From: Rhodopirellula sp. | Lineage (GTDB): Bacteria; Planctomycetota; Planctomycetia; Pirellulales; Thermoguttaceae | Assembly (NCBI GenBank): GCA_012728855.1 | Contig: JAAYEH010000287.1 | Coordinates: 1-34,759, forward strand | DNA: 34,759 nucleotides | Direction: 5' to 3' | Shown here: piece by piece, positions 23,507-32,600 of the stretch | Numbering within the stretch: the stretch's first letter is position 1 | Layout of the letters: every line of letters begins with the position of its first letter | The notes under the pieces: model-generated | What the model was told of the DNA's origin: nothing | What the model saw: the letters and a program-made list of their open reading frames with translations, nothing else | The model's database searches: none | Made by a program: the position numbers and the translations under genes

Positions 23507-24295
23507 ATGAAACGCCGCACTTTTCTGCAAAGATCCGGCTTGGCTTTCCCCGGCGCGGCCGCCGTACTCGCGGCCGACCGCGTGGAGCCTACCGCGGAAT
23601 CGGTATTGATCACCTCCGCCCACACCCGTCTCGCCCCAATCCTCGCCGCGGGACTGGGCAAGCAGTATCGCCCTGTTCTCACCGCCGCTCAAGAGATCCG
23701 AACCGAACATGAATGGCGCCGAGGCGACCCGCTCGACGAGACAACGACGGCCGACCTGGTGCGCGGGATCGGCGCCATCGTGCATCTGGCCGAGCCTCCG
23801 GCAAGTGCTTCCACTGCCGCGCAAGTCGACGTCCGAACGCGAGCCACTTACAACCTGCTGCAGGCGGCTGCCGCCGCGGGCGTAACGCGTGCGATCTACA
23901 TCAGTTCGCTGGATGTGATGCAGGGCCATGGCGAGCGGTTTGCCGTGACGGAGGACTGGCGTCCGGAGCCCACCACGGCGGCCGGCGCGATGTCGCACTG
24001 GTTGGGCGAATGCACTTGCCGGGAATTTGCCCGCCAGGGAAGCATAAGCATCGTTGCGCTCCGCTTCGGCAGACTCGTGGGCGAGGAAGAAGCGGGCGGG
24101 AAGCCGGCCGACCGCCCATGGCTCGCCGAGAGCGACGCGGTGCAGGCGGTGCGATTGTCGTTGGACTACCTCCGAAAACGCACCTCCCCGGCCGATCGTT
24201 GGACCGTGTTTCACATCCTGGCGGCCGGCTGCCCGCGGTTCCCGATTTCCAAGGCCGAACGCCTGCTGGGATATCGGCCCGAGTTCCGCAGCTAA
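23507..24295 (+). CDS. Extended SDR-like protein with twin-arginine leader
   Basis: A 262-residue NAD-dependent epimerase/dehydratase-like protein. The N-terminus MKRRTFLQRSGLAFPGAAAVLA resembles a Tat signal. The fold is suggested by IGAIVHLAEPPA, the segment RATYNLLQAAAAAGVTRAIYISSLDVM and IVALRFGRLVGEEE. The usual catalytic YxxxK is replaced by SHWLGE, and the nucleotide-binding GxxGxxG is replaced by LITSAHTRLAPILAAGL, so it may bind a sugar or cofactor without being a normal oxidoreductase. It is followed 30 bp later by a second SDR gene. Confidence 0.75.
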   Translation: MKRRTFLQRSGLAFPGAAAVLAADRVEPTAESVLITSAHTRLAPILAAGLGKQYRPVLTAAQEIRTEHEWRRGDPLDETTTADLVRGIGAIVHLAEPPASASTAAQVDVRTRATYNLLQAAAAAGVTRAIYISSLDVMQGHGERFAVTEDWRPEPTTAAGAMSHWLGECTCREFARQGSISIVALRFGRLVGEEEAGGKPADRPWLAESDAVQAVRLSLDYLRKRTSPADRWTVFHILAAGCPRFPISKAERLLGYRPEFRS

Positions 24296-24325
24296 ACGGG
24301 TCTCGGTTTTGCGAAAGGAGCAACG

Positions 24326-25093
24326 ATGCAGGTTCTGCTCATCGGCGCCAACGGATATCTCGGGCCGCATGTGGTGCGGGCCTTGTCTAGCCACCATCAA
24401 CTTCGGATCACCGACATCAAACCGGCGCCTGAGGAGATCCGCCGCGAGTATCCCGGGCACCGATACTTCGAGCTCGACGTCACCTCGCGCGACGAGGTTC
24501 TCCGCGCGGCGGAAGACGCCGAAGCGATCGTGAATCTCTCGGTCGTGCGGCGAGAGCCGAAATTGGCCTTCCACGTCAACACCCTCGGTTGTCTTCACGT
24601 GATGGAAGCGGCTGTCCGTCATGGTATCCGCCGCGTGATCAATACCGGCCCGCACTTCACCGTGGCCGGGCCCACCTACGAGTCTTACGACTTCGCCATC
24701 CCGCCCGACGTGCCGCCGCACCCCGGAATCGGGCTCTATCCGCTCACAAAATCGCTCGGCCAGGAAATCTCGCGAATTCACGCAGAAGAACACGATGTCT
24801 ATGTCCAGGAGTATCTCTTTTACAGCCTCCGCGACCAAAAGGAACTGAAGCCCGGCGTCGGGGGCGTTCCTTTCGTGGTCACCTGGTCCGACGCCGCGGA
24901 GGTCTTCCGGCTGGGCCTGCAAATCGAACTGGACCGGCTGCCTTCGCGTTGTGAAGTTTTCTTCATCCTGGGCGACTGCCCGCAAACAAAGTTTCTCAAT
25001 GAAAAGGCGAAACGCATCCTGGGGTTTCACCCGAAGGATGATGTCTCGGTACTTTGGCAGGCATCTTCTGCTTCGTCTGGGGAGAAGCGATGA
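24326..25093 (+). CDS. NAD(P)-dependent extended SDR (epimerase/dehydratase family)
   Basis: A 255-residue cytoplasmic oxidoreductase. The nucleotide motif GANGYLG (residues 7-13), the acidic ELDVTS, the segment NTLGCLHVMEAAVRHGIRRVINTG and catalytic YPLTK are present. The exact substrate, likely a sugar or polyol, cannot be told. ATG 24326 follows GAAAGGAG. Its stop overlaps the next gene in ATGA (25090-25093). The intact active site contrasts with the degenerate paralogue just upstream. Confidence 0.85.
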   Translation: MQVLLIGANGYLGPHVVRALSSHHQLRITDIKPAPEEIRREYPGHRYFELDVTSRDEVLRAAEDAEAIVNLSVVRREPKLAFHVNTLGCLHVMEAAVRHGIRRVINTGPHFTVAGPTYESYDFAIPPDVPPHPGIGLYPLTKSLGQEISRIHAEEHDVYVQEYLFYSLRDQKELKPGVGGVPFVVTWSDAAEVFRLGLQIELDRLPSRCEVFFILGDCPQTKFLNEKAKRILGFHPKDDVSVLWQASSASSGEKR

Positions 25094-26148
25094 GCGGACT
25101 TATCGGCCACACCATGTATGCCGTTCTGGGGTCCAAGGCGGCGGCGCATCGCCGGTTGCCCGTGGGACCGGTGATCGAACGGCACTGGCCGACTTACCTG
25201 GCCGCGGCCTATCTGGGCTGCGACATCCAGACGATGCCGGAGGCGATCTGCGTCGATACGGGCAAGGAAGTAGGCTACGGCACCGTGCCGCTAGACAAGA
25301 GTCCTCTCACCGGCGGCGCGGTTCGCCCCTTCCACCTCTCCTTTCAACGCACGGACTACAGGCCGCGCGACATCCACGCCATTTTCTATGGTCGCTCCCA
25401 TCTCACCTTCGGCTGGAGTTCACAGCAACGGGATCTCACCCTGCCCTGGGACCATTTGCCCGACTACTGCGCCGCGGTCGTGGAGGATGCTATCGAGCTT
25501 TACGGCCCCGGTGAGCGGCCGCTGGCGTATGTCTTGGGGTGGATGACTCACCTGGTGGGCGACGGACTGATCAAGTCGATCCGGCCCGGCGTCGCACTGC
25601 GCTTGCTGGACGGCACGTATACGCCGAAGAATCGACCTATCCAGGATCTGGTCACATTTCACGAAATCGGCCGCAAGGAACTGCGGCTCAATTGGCCGGC
25701 CCTGTTGACCGACCTGGCCGAAACACCGGTGGAGTCGATCCAGTTGCATGCCATGCGCGTGGCGCCGCCGCGCGGCCGCCTGGCGCGGGCTTTTCCGGAA
25801 GCCTGGTGTCCGCAGCAGCAGGATCTGCTCCGCGCCGTGCTTGAGGAGAACCGCCGCTACCTCCGCGTCTATAAGAACCACGTGCTGGACGAGATGGCGC
25901 TCCAACGAAGCGGCGACGGTTGGGAGTGCAATGCGCGGCTGCGCGAGACGGCCGGCGGCCTTGACTACGCCGAGATGGTCGAAGCCGCCGAGAGGGCGCA
26001 CTTCCGCCATGCACTCTGGCAGATCGGTGAAGCGATTGCCGACCTGTTTGCGGAGGTGGTCCAGCTTGTGCCTCGTCTACGTGAGCTTCCTGACGATCAC
26101 GGTCCGACTTGGGCAAACCTGGCTCAGCGCTGGGTATGCAAGGGATGA
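25090..26148 (+). CDS. Conserved hypothetical protein, possibly zinc-dependent phospholipase C-like
   Basis: A 352-residue protein that I do not recognise firmly. It has the arrangement HTMYAVLGSKAA ... YLAAAYLGCDIQTMPEA ... LAYVLGWMTHLVGDGLIKSI, in which the WMTHLVGD helix resembles the metal-binding helix of zinc-dependent phospholipase C/S1-P1 nuclease folds. No signal peptide is seen, unusual for that family. Its ATG is coupled to the upstream SDR gene (4-bp overlap). The function is therefore open: a metal-dependent hydrolase acting with the two dehydrogenase-like proteins is an inference. Confidence 0.5.
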   Translation: MSGLIGHTMYAVLGSKAAAHRRLPVGPVIERHWPTYLAAAYLGCDIQTMPEAICVDTGKEVGYGTVPLDKSPLTGGAVRPFHLSFQRTDYRPRDIHAIFYGRSHLTFGWSSQQRDLTLPWDHLPDYCAAVVEDAIELYGPGERPLAYVLGWMTHLVGDGLIKSIRPGVALRLLDGTYTPKNRPIQDLVTFHEIGRKELRLNWPALLTDLAETPVESIQLHAMRVAPPRGRLARAFPEAWCPQQQDLLRAVLEENRRYLRVYKNHVLDEMALQRSGDGWECNARLRETAGGLDYAEMVEAAERAHFRHALWQIGEAIADLFAEVVQLVPRLRELPDDHGPTWANLAQRWVCKG

Positions 26149-26187
26149 ATAGACTGACAATCTCGTCGGAGCTTGGATCGAAATGAC

Positions 26188-26199
26188 CCCGTTAACGGG
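26188..26199. repeat. 12-bp palindrome between convergent genes, with TGACCCC tag
   Basis: CCCGTTAACGGG is a perfect palindrome that contains the stop codon of the GH42-like gene and is preceded by AAATGACC, forming the tag TGACCCCGTT (from 26184). It lies in the 43-bp gap between two converging genes. Confidence 0.6.
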
Positions 26200-28819
26200 C
26201 GTCGCCTGCAATCAGCACGCGGGTTTCGCCGAGTTGCATGGAGAGAGACATCTTCGGCCCTTGGCCGAGTTGCTCGCCCGATAGCAGGTCGACGATCCGG
26301 CCTTGGCGTCCCGTGTCGACTTGCACCGGGCCGTCTTGCGAGGCATGGAGCACGACATAGGAACCGTTGGCGTAGACGTTGCAGTTGCTGTCGGTAAACA
26401 GATGGACGCCTGCCTTGCCTGCGGCGACTCGGAGCAACTCCGAAGTCAAGCCAGGCGGCCCGACGAACACCGACCAGCCATCGACCGTTTGGCGCAATGC
26501 GACGGCAGCGGAGCCGTCCGGGTAGGTCGCCAGCGTCTCCTCCGGTTTCACATTGACGGCGGCGAACATCGGCGCCACGCGTTTTTGCACTCCAAAACCC
26601 GTTGTCAAACCGAGCCGCCTGCCCGCCGCGGTTGGCTCGGCCCACGCCTTCTCCGGCGAAATCTCGGCAAGCTTGAACTGCGTCAGTTCCCCCATCGCGT
26701 CGATGTTGTCGCGGTCCGGTTCCTGGAAGCCGGGAGCGTAGCACCAGACGCGGACTTTCCCTCGGGTGGCGTCGAGTATCTGCCGCCGTTGGTCAGGCGA
26801 AAGACACCAGGCGTTGAGGAAGACATACATCTTCGTGTCGACTCGCCCGGCGGTGACGTCGTCCAGCAGATACTGCCCGTACGGCGCTCCCATGCGTCCC
26901 AGGGGTCGCCGCACCTCGTACACTCCCGGCCTCGTCACCAGATCGCCGCCAGAAGCCACGCGGATCATGCTCTGCTCGTCCACGACGGCGGCGACCTCGG
27001 GCCGGAAGGGGATCGGGGCTTTCAACAGCGGTTCGTCGAGAGCCCGGAGTCGAGCCATCTGGTCCCACATCCGCGTATCTTCAAACCAGCCCGTGGCCCC
27101 CAGGTCCATCCACCACGTGCCGAAGTTCCGCAGGGCACACTGAGCCGTATTTCGGACCAACTCCCTGTTGGTTTTCTCGATCGAATCGACGCCGTCCTGC
27201 CACCCGGGAAAATTGCCGGTGCCAAGGTAAGTCCGCGTGTCGTCCTCGTAGAGCCACATCTTCCCCGCCAGTGCAATGCTCTCGGCAGCGGTCATCGCCG
27301 GTGCGCTCTGTCCCAGGCCGCGATCGAAATAGGAGATCGGCGAGCATAGTACGTCGATATCGGGACAATCGAGCACGCGGCGGAGGGCATAGTGGCCGGC
27401 GGTGGATGGTCCATTGCGGATCGCTGCGAACTCGAAGACATAGCCGTAAAAGAAGACAACCAACTTGCGCCCATGCGTGGCCTCTCGCACCGTTCGGGCA
27501 AAGTGGCAGACGCAATCAGCCATCATCTCCTGCTGAAACTCGGCAAAGTCGATGAGCGGCCGTTCCGCGATGGGATCGCGAAAGACGCCGGCAGGGGCCG
27601 CTCGACGGACTGAGGATGACGGAACATCCGCGGTGGCGAGCGTCGCTCGCGAATCCCCCCAGACGGCCTGAAGGGTTTGGTCGTCTTGATACCGGTCTCG
27701 CAGCCACTTTCGCCATGCCTTCCGGGAGCCTTCGGAGTATCCGTTGAGTGCCGGCCCCCAGGTTTCCTGGTAAAACCACTCACCGGTGTTCTGACCGCAG
27801 GGGTGGTAGCCGGCGACGCGATCACCGAACTTCTCCTCCAAGTGCTGAATCAAGGCAGCAAGCCGCTCGGCCGAATCGCGGCGGAAGTCGGGAGAAGCCA
27901 CGACCGTGTCAACGTGTTTCTGTGGCCCTTGATCCCAGACCATGACGTCGTCGGGATGGGCCTCGCGCCACCAATTTGGCGCCCCCATGCCAATGCGAGG
28001 CAACAGCAGCGCGTTCGGGTTGGCGTCGAGAACCATCTGGCATTGGGAGTCGACAGTTTTCCAGTCAACCTCCTCTTCAGGCCGCGGCCACGGTCTGGAC
28101 ACGGGAAAGCTCACCAGGTTGACACCCGCCGCGGCGGCCATCTTGATCTGGTTGACGAACGGATTGGGCGGCCCACCCAGGAATGTGAACTGCTGACCGG
28201 GTCGGTAGAAGGCAATCGTCAGCTCGCGCTGGGGTTCGGCGCGAACCCAGAAAGTCACCCGGTATCGGTGTCCCCGCCGAAGGGAAAGGTTGGGATGATG
28301 GTAGATATGGAAATCGGGCCAGCGACCATCCGGTGGCGCCTGGAACTGGACGTGCAGGCCGGCCGAGCCATCACAACCGCAACCAGGCCGGACCTCGATC
28401 TTGGCGACGGTGTTTGCTTCATCGGTGGGCCAGAACGTCCAATTTCGCCGGAAACTCTCGGCTCCCGTCTCGAAGCCACATAGCGGGACCACGTCGGTGT
28501 TGTCTTCCAGGTCCACCACACGGATGTCGTCCAAATACACATTGCCCGGAGTGGAACCGAATCGAAGATGCATGGTTGCCCGCTCCGGCTCGTCTTCGGT
28601 CGGCGAGAACTCAATGGATATCGTCTTCGCGCCAGGCTCAATCGATAGTGGCCGGGAACCCGGGGCACCCCAAAACATCCTGGCTCGCACGGGTTTTTCG
28701 TCGACCAGGATCTGAGGGACGCCACCGGACATTCCCACTCGGACGGTCTCGACGGCAAGCGCCGATGCGCCCGAGCAGATGACGGCCAACGTGACGAATG
28801 CCAAACGTCTCACGGACAT
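26192..28819 (-). CDS. Secreted GH42-like/beta-galactosidase-type glycoside hydrolase
   Basis: An 875-residue exported protein. A signal peptide (residues 1-22, MSVRRLAFVTLAVICSGASALA) is followed by a carbohydrate-binding-like beta domain (VYLDDIRVVDLEDN; LRRGHRYRVTFWVRAEP) and a TIM barrel of the GH42-like type: GYHPCGQNTGEWFYQ ... SRKAWRKWLRDRYQDDQTLQAVWG, where the acid in NTGEW sits at the expected NE position, followed by a glutamine-amidotransferase-like domain and a C-terminal beta domain. ATG 28819 follows GAAAGG. The active-site identity and substrate are inferred. Together with the DUF4091 protein it suggests polysaccharide use. Confidence 0.75.
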   Translation of the reverse strand: MSVRRLAFVTLAVICSGASALAVETVRVGMSGGVPQILVDEKPVRARMFWGAPGSRPLSIEPGAKTISIEFSPTEDEPERATMHLRFGSTPGNVYLDDIRVVDLEDNTDVVPLCGFETGAESFRRNWTFWPTDEANTVAKIEVRPGCGCDGSAGLHVQFQAPPDGRWPDFHIYHHPNLSLRRGHRYRVTFWVRAEPQRELTIAFYRPGQQFTFLGGPPNPFVNQIKMAAAAGVNLVSFPVSRPWPRPEEEVDWKTVDSQCQMVLDANPNALLLPRIGMGAPNWWREAHPDDVMVWDQGPQKHVDTVVASPDFRRDSAERLAALIQHLEEKFGDRVAGYHPCGQNTGEWFYQETWGPALNGYSEGSRKAWRKWLRDRYQDDQTLQAVWGDSRATLATADVPSSSVRRAAPAGVFRDPIAERPLIDFAEFQQEMMADCVCHFARTVREATHGRKLVVFFYGYVFEFAAIRNGPSTAGHYALRRVLDCPDIDVLCSPISYFDRGLGQSAPAMTAAESIALAGKMWLYEDDTRTYLGTGNFPGWQDGVDSIEKTNRELVRNTAQCALRNFGTWWMDLGATGWFEDTRMWDQMARLRALDEPLLKAPIPFRPEVAAVVDEQSMIRVASGGDLVTRPGVYEVRRPLGRMGAPYGQYLLDDVTAGRVDTKMYVFLNAWCLSPDQRRQILDATRGKVRVWCYAPGFQEPDRDNIDAMGELTQFKLAEISPEKAWAEPTAAGRRLGLTTGFGVQKRVAPMFAAVNVKPEETLATYPDGSAAVALRQTVDGWSVFVGPPGLTSELLRVAAGKAGVHLFTDSNCNVYANGSYVVLHASQDGPVQVDTGRQGRIVDLLSGEQLGQGPKMSLSMQLGETRVLIAGDAR

Positions 28820-29008
28820 GGGGGTGTTGCCTTTCGATATTCGTTGTCGCAATCTTCCGATAGATTATGAGACACCCATACTTTCTCGGTCAAGGGTGCC
28901 GATTTTCCAAAATCACCAGCCCCTCACCACGCGGTCACTGTAGCGGGATGAGCGTTGGAGGAGGAACTGCGCGGCGCGGGGCGCGTGCGACGATGGGCTC
29001 GAGCGGGT

Positions 29009-29058
29009 GTGGTGCCCAAGTTGGCGATTTCTCAAAACCGAGGGCGTTTGGGCACCAC
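29009..29058. repeat. Inverted repeat GTGGTGCCCAA / TTGGGCACCAC
   Basis: Eleven-base perfect arms (29009-29019 and 29048-29058) enclose a 28-nt loop. It resembles the other REP-like palindromes in the window but has a different sequence. Confidence 0.8.
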
Positions 29059-29526
29059 GCGCTTTTGGGTGGCAAGAAAGAAGCATGGAGCACGGAGTTC
29101 GGAGTTCCGAGCATGGACGGCGCTGGGCGTTTCCGGCGGAAAGGGACCGCGATCCCTCCGTCGGCGGCCGGCCGGAGAACACGAATCATCAATCGAATTG
29201 CCAATGAGCTGCGGAGCAGGGCCGCGAAAGCGGCGGGATCCGGCTCCGGGAATGAACGTGATCGCATGTCCACTATCCTTGTCTGAGCATGGTCCATGCG
29301 GCGCGCTATGTCAAGGATTTTTCTGGGCCACGGGACGAAGGGAAGGTCGGCAGGGAGGCGGGACGAGGGAGTTTTTCGACAAGGGGACTTTTCCGGGTTT
29401 CTGGTCTGGCGAGACTCCGGGGCATAAGCAGGCGGTGGCAATGGGTTTACGTTGGAGGGGACGCGCGCAAGTTCGCACCGGCCGAAAGTCGGGTGTCTAG
29501 AAAGTCGGCTGGAGCGGCGAGGAGCG

Positions 29527-29578
29527 GGGAGTATCGGATCCGGAATGAAGAAGTTTGGTGACACCTTCTTGCTCCCCG
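29527..29578 (-). terminator. Possible terminator hairpin of the STAND gene
   Basis: About 30-75 bases beyond the STAND stop codon, outer arms GGGGAG/CTCCCC (29527-29532 and 29573-29578) and inner arms AAGAAG/CTTCTT (29549-29554 and 29566-29571) could pair. No T-run is present, so a classical intrinsic terminator is not shown. Confidence 0.3.
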
Positions 29579-29603
29579 GCCCCTGCAACGGGAAACTGAA
29601 TTT

Positions 29604-32600
29604 TTAGAGTCTGACCCCGTCGCTCCTTTGTGCAGAACAGAAAGCAGGTCGCTCAGATTCGAGCCCCCCCTCTAGAGTAGCAATGCAGAGATGACCGACG
29701 CTCCATCCTACCCACGTCGGTCCACCAGGACGAGCGCGGCGGAGGTTCTGGGGAAACCAAGCAATCACCCTCCCTTCGCTCGCCAACTCTACACCGAAAT
29801 CCTCTCCTCGAAACGTAAAACGCAAATTCGGGGTCGGATCCTCGATTGTCGGCTTGGGCAATTTCAGATAACCTCGTTTCACCTCCAAACACTTACCAGA
29901 CTTGGCATCCCAGACGTGCACCGTTTTGTCGTCCGAGTCGCTGTAGATCATGAGACTATCGGGCGCATATGCCACAGCGTTAATCCTGGCTTTGTGTCCG
30001 CGAAAGACAGCCACCTTCGCCCCGGTGTGAGCGTCCCACACGCGGACCCTATTGTCAGTCGCACCGGTTGCAATCCGTCGACCATCCGGACTGAAGCAGA
30101 CACACGTAGTTTTCCATAGAAACCCGTGAGACAAGGCGGCTTCTCTCCCCGTTCGGGCGTCCCATATTCGTAGCCTGTTTACGGCTCGCGCTGTTTTGTT
30201 GTCGCTAACCGATAGACAGGTAGTAATCCATCGCCCGTTAGGGCTGTATTCCACCTTTTGCAGATAGCTGTATTCCACCTTTTGCAGATTCTCGTCACGC
30301 GAGCTTATCACGGCCAGAAGACTTCCATTCTGAGCGTTATATAGCCGGGCTGTGTTATCCCGCGAGCGGGTCAGGATTTGGCTGCCGTCCGGACTATAGA
30401 CAACCTGCTCTACCACATCGTTGTGCCCATACAAAACGGCGACCTGGATTCCACTTCGAGCGTCCCATATGCGTCCGGTGTGATCGCCCGAAGCGGTGGC
30501 GATTCGCTGACCGTCTGGGCTGCACGTCAGGTCGTAGATTAAGTCTTTGTGGTCGTGAATGAGAGGCGCTGATCCGTCCCCCTGGGCATCCCAGATTCGC
30601 ATGGTAGAATCATCGGCGGAGCTGGCAATCCAGCGGCCGTTCGGGCTGTAAGCAGTGCTAACTACCGAGGAATCATGCCCAAGGAATACTGCAATTGGCT
30701 CTCCTTTGTGTGCATCCCACAACCGCACAGTCTTGTCCCGAGATCCGCTAGCCACATGGCGCCCGTCCGGGCTGTACGAAATACTTAGGACGGAGTCTTT
30801 ATGACTGCTGAGCACGTTCACCTCGACGCCATTCTGGGCATCCCACAACCGGATTGTTCCGTCATCCGAAGCACTCGCGACTTGGCGTCCATCCGGGCTA
30901 TAAGACAAACTTGTGATTCGCTTCCGGTGGCGTCCTCGCACGACGCCGAGCGCCCGCCCGTTTTCCGCATCCCAGATTCGAACAACGCCGTCCGTATGTC
31001 CGCTGGCATACCTCCGCCCGTCCGGAGAGAAACAAACGCTCGTTACGCCGCCACGTTCTGCATACGAGCCGGCAAGATTGTCCCCGCTCACAGCGTCCCA
31101 CAGCCGCACGCAGCCATCCGCGGAACCACTGATGATACGTCGGCCGTCGGGACTGTAGGCCACGTCATTGACGTAATGCCCTTTGTGAGCGTGAATCATA
31201 ATCACCTCCGTTCCGTTCATGGCGTTCCACACCCGAACCGTGCCGTCTTGAGAAGCGCTGACGATCTGCTCACCACTTGGACTGTATGCTACCGATGCCA
31301 CTGCACCCTTGTGTCCGGCCAAAGTAGTCAGCTCCTTTCCCGTTAGCGCACTCCACACATGCACATATGAGTCCGTCGACGCGCTGGCGATATACAAACC
31401 GTCGGGGCTGAAGCAACTCCTTGTGAGAGGATCACCGTTACCGGGAAACACGGCCAGTTGGGCACTGCCGAGATGGATAGATGGCGGCCGATTGGCGCGG
31501 AACCACGTGAAATTTGGAGTAGCTACTTCCTTCTGACATCGCCAGTGCTCCAAGAGCCGACAGAGTCTAGGACTCTCAGTGCAGTTTAAGCTGTCTCTGT
31601 TCCTACGTGTTTTGTCGCTTTTGTAGTCGGACTTGCTGGATGACCGTTGTTCCTTGTAGTACGGGGCAGCATCCTCACAGTCGTACCACCAGCACGTGTT
31701 CCAGAGGCATTGGAACAAGCCTTGTGGGTAGTCGGTCGCGTGGCGGGCGACAAAGTGAACATCTCGACGGAGGGCCTTGTATAGTAGCCATAAAATGTGG
31801 CGGTTAGGGCGGTCGTCAGGCAAGGCTTCCCATGCCGCGAAAACGTCTCCGATCAACTCGAACACCAAGCCGGCCGCTGTCTTGGTTTCTAGGAACGACA
31901 GCGCCGTCAAAGTCGATTCCAGCAATCCCCATTGCCGAGCCCTTATTTGATGATGGGCAAGTTCGGTCAGGCTCCGAACGTAGTTGCCGCTCCACGGCTC
32001 CGTGTTAGGCGGGTTTAACTTGCGGTAAAAGTAGTCCGCAAGATCGGCATGATAGGGCAAGGCACAATCTTCGTCCGGCAGATACCATTCGCGCACGGCA
32101 TTGTAAAGGCCGCGATGAAAGAAGTCTAACAATGCGCCCCGGTATTGCAGATAAGGCCGAAGCTGGCGGAGGATGTAGAACAGTTCGCCGTTCGATGTCT
32201 CGACACCAATCCCTTCAATCATCTCGAGTAGCTCGCGCTGCGACATGCCGCTTCGACTGCTAGCGATAAGGGCAAGGATCATCCGTACGACATCTGGGTC
32301 GAACTCATCCCGAAGCCGCTCGATCACTTGCCCAAACAGCGCGCCGATTGGGTCGGCGACTCCTTGCGGAAAGGCCGCGATCCGAGCGGATACTTGCTCG
32401 TAAGCTCCAAATCCGCGAAGCTCCTCGAGGGCCACAAGCAAGAACAGCGGGTTCGTCGTCGCGGGGTTGGCGAGAAGCAAGGCAAGCTGTTTCGGGTCGA
32501 GTTTCTTGGCTGACAACGACGGCACGCGTGAGACTATTTCCAGCCGTTCGTTGTCCGTGAGCGGCTCGAGTTCGATGCGAGCGAGGTTTCGCTGGGCCAG

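Larger units (their letters stand above)
28820..29603. other. Non-coding stretch between the GH42-like and STAND genes
   Basis: About 780 bp in which several frames are open but none resembles a known protein or has a ribosome binding site. It holds an 11-bp inverted repeat (29009-29058), a likely terminator region for the STAND gene and low-complexity GA-rich sequence. I see no gene. Confidence 0.6.

Noticed and set aside
26188..26199. Bidirectional terminator between the converging hydrolase-like and GH42-like genes
   Set aside because: The palindrome is perfect but has no loop and no T-run, and it includes the stop codon; kept only as a repeat.
28867..29588. Several open frames of 89-217 codons on both strands
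   Set aside because: No ribosome binding sites, no motif, low-complexity arginine/glycine/proline composition; overlapping frames in all directions suggest non-coding high-GC DNA.
30801..31346. 181-codon plus-strand open frame inside the STAND gene
   Set aside because: Antisense reading of the WD40 repeats; the periodic pattern comes from the repeats on the other strand.
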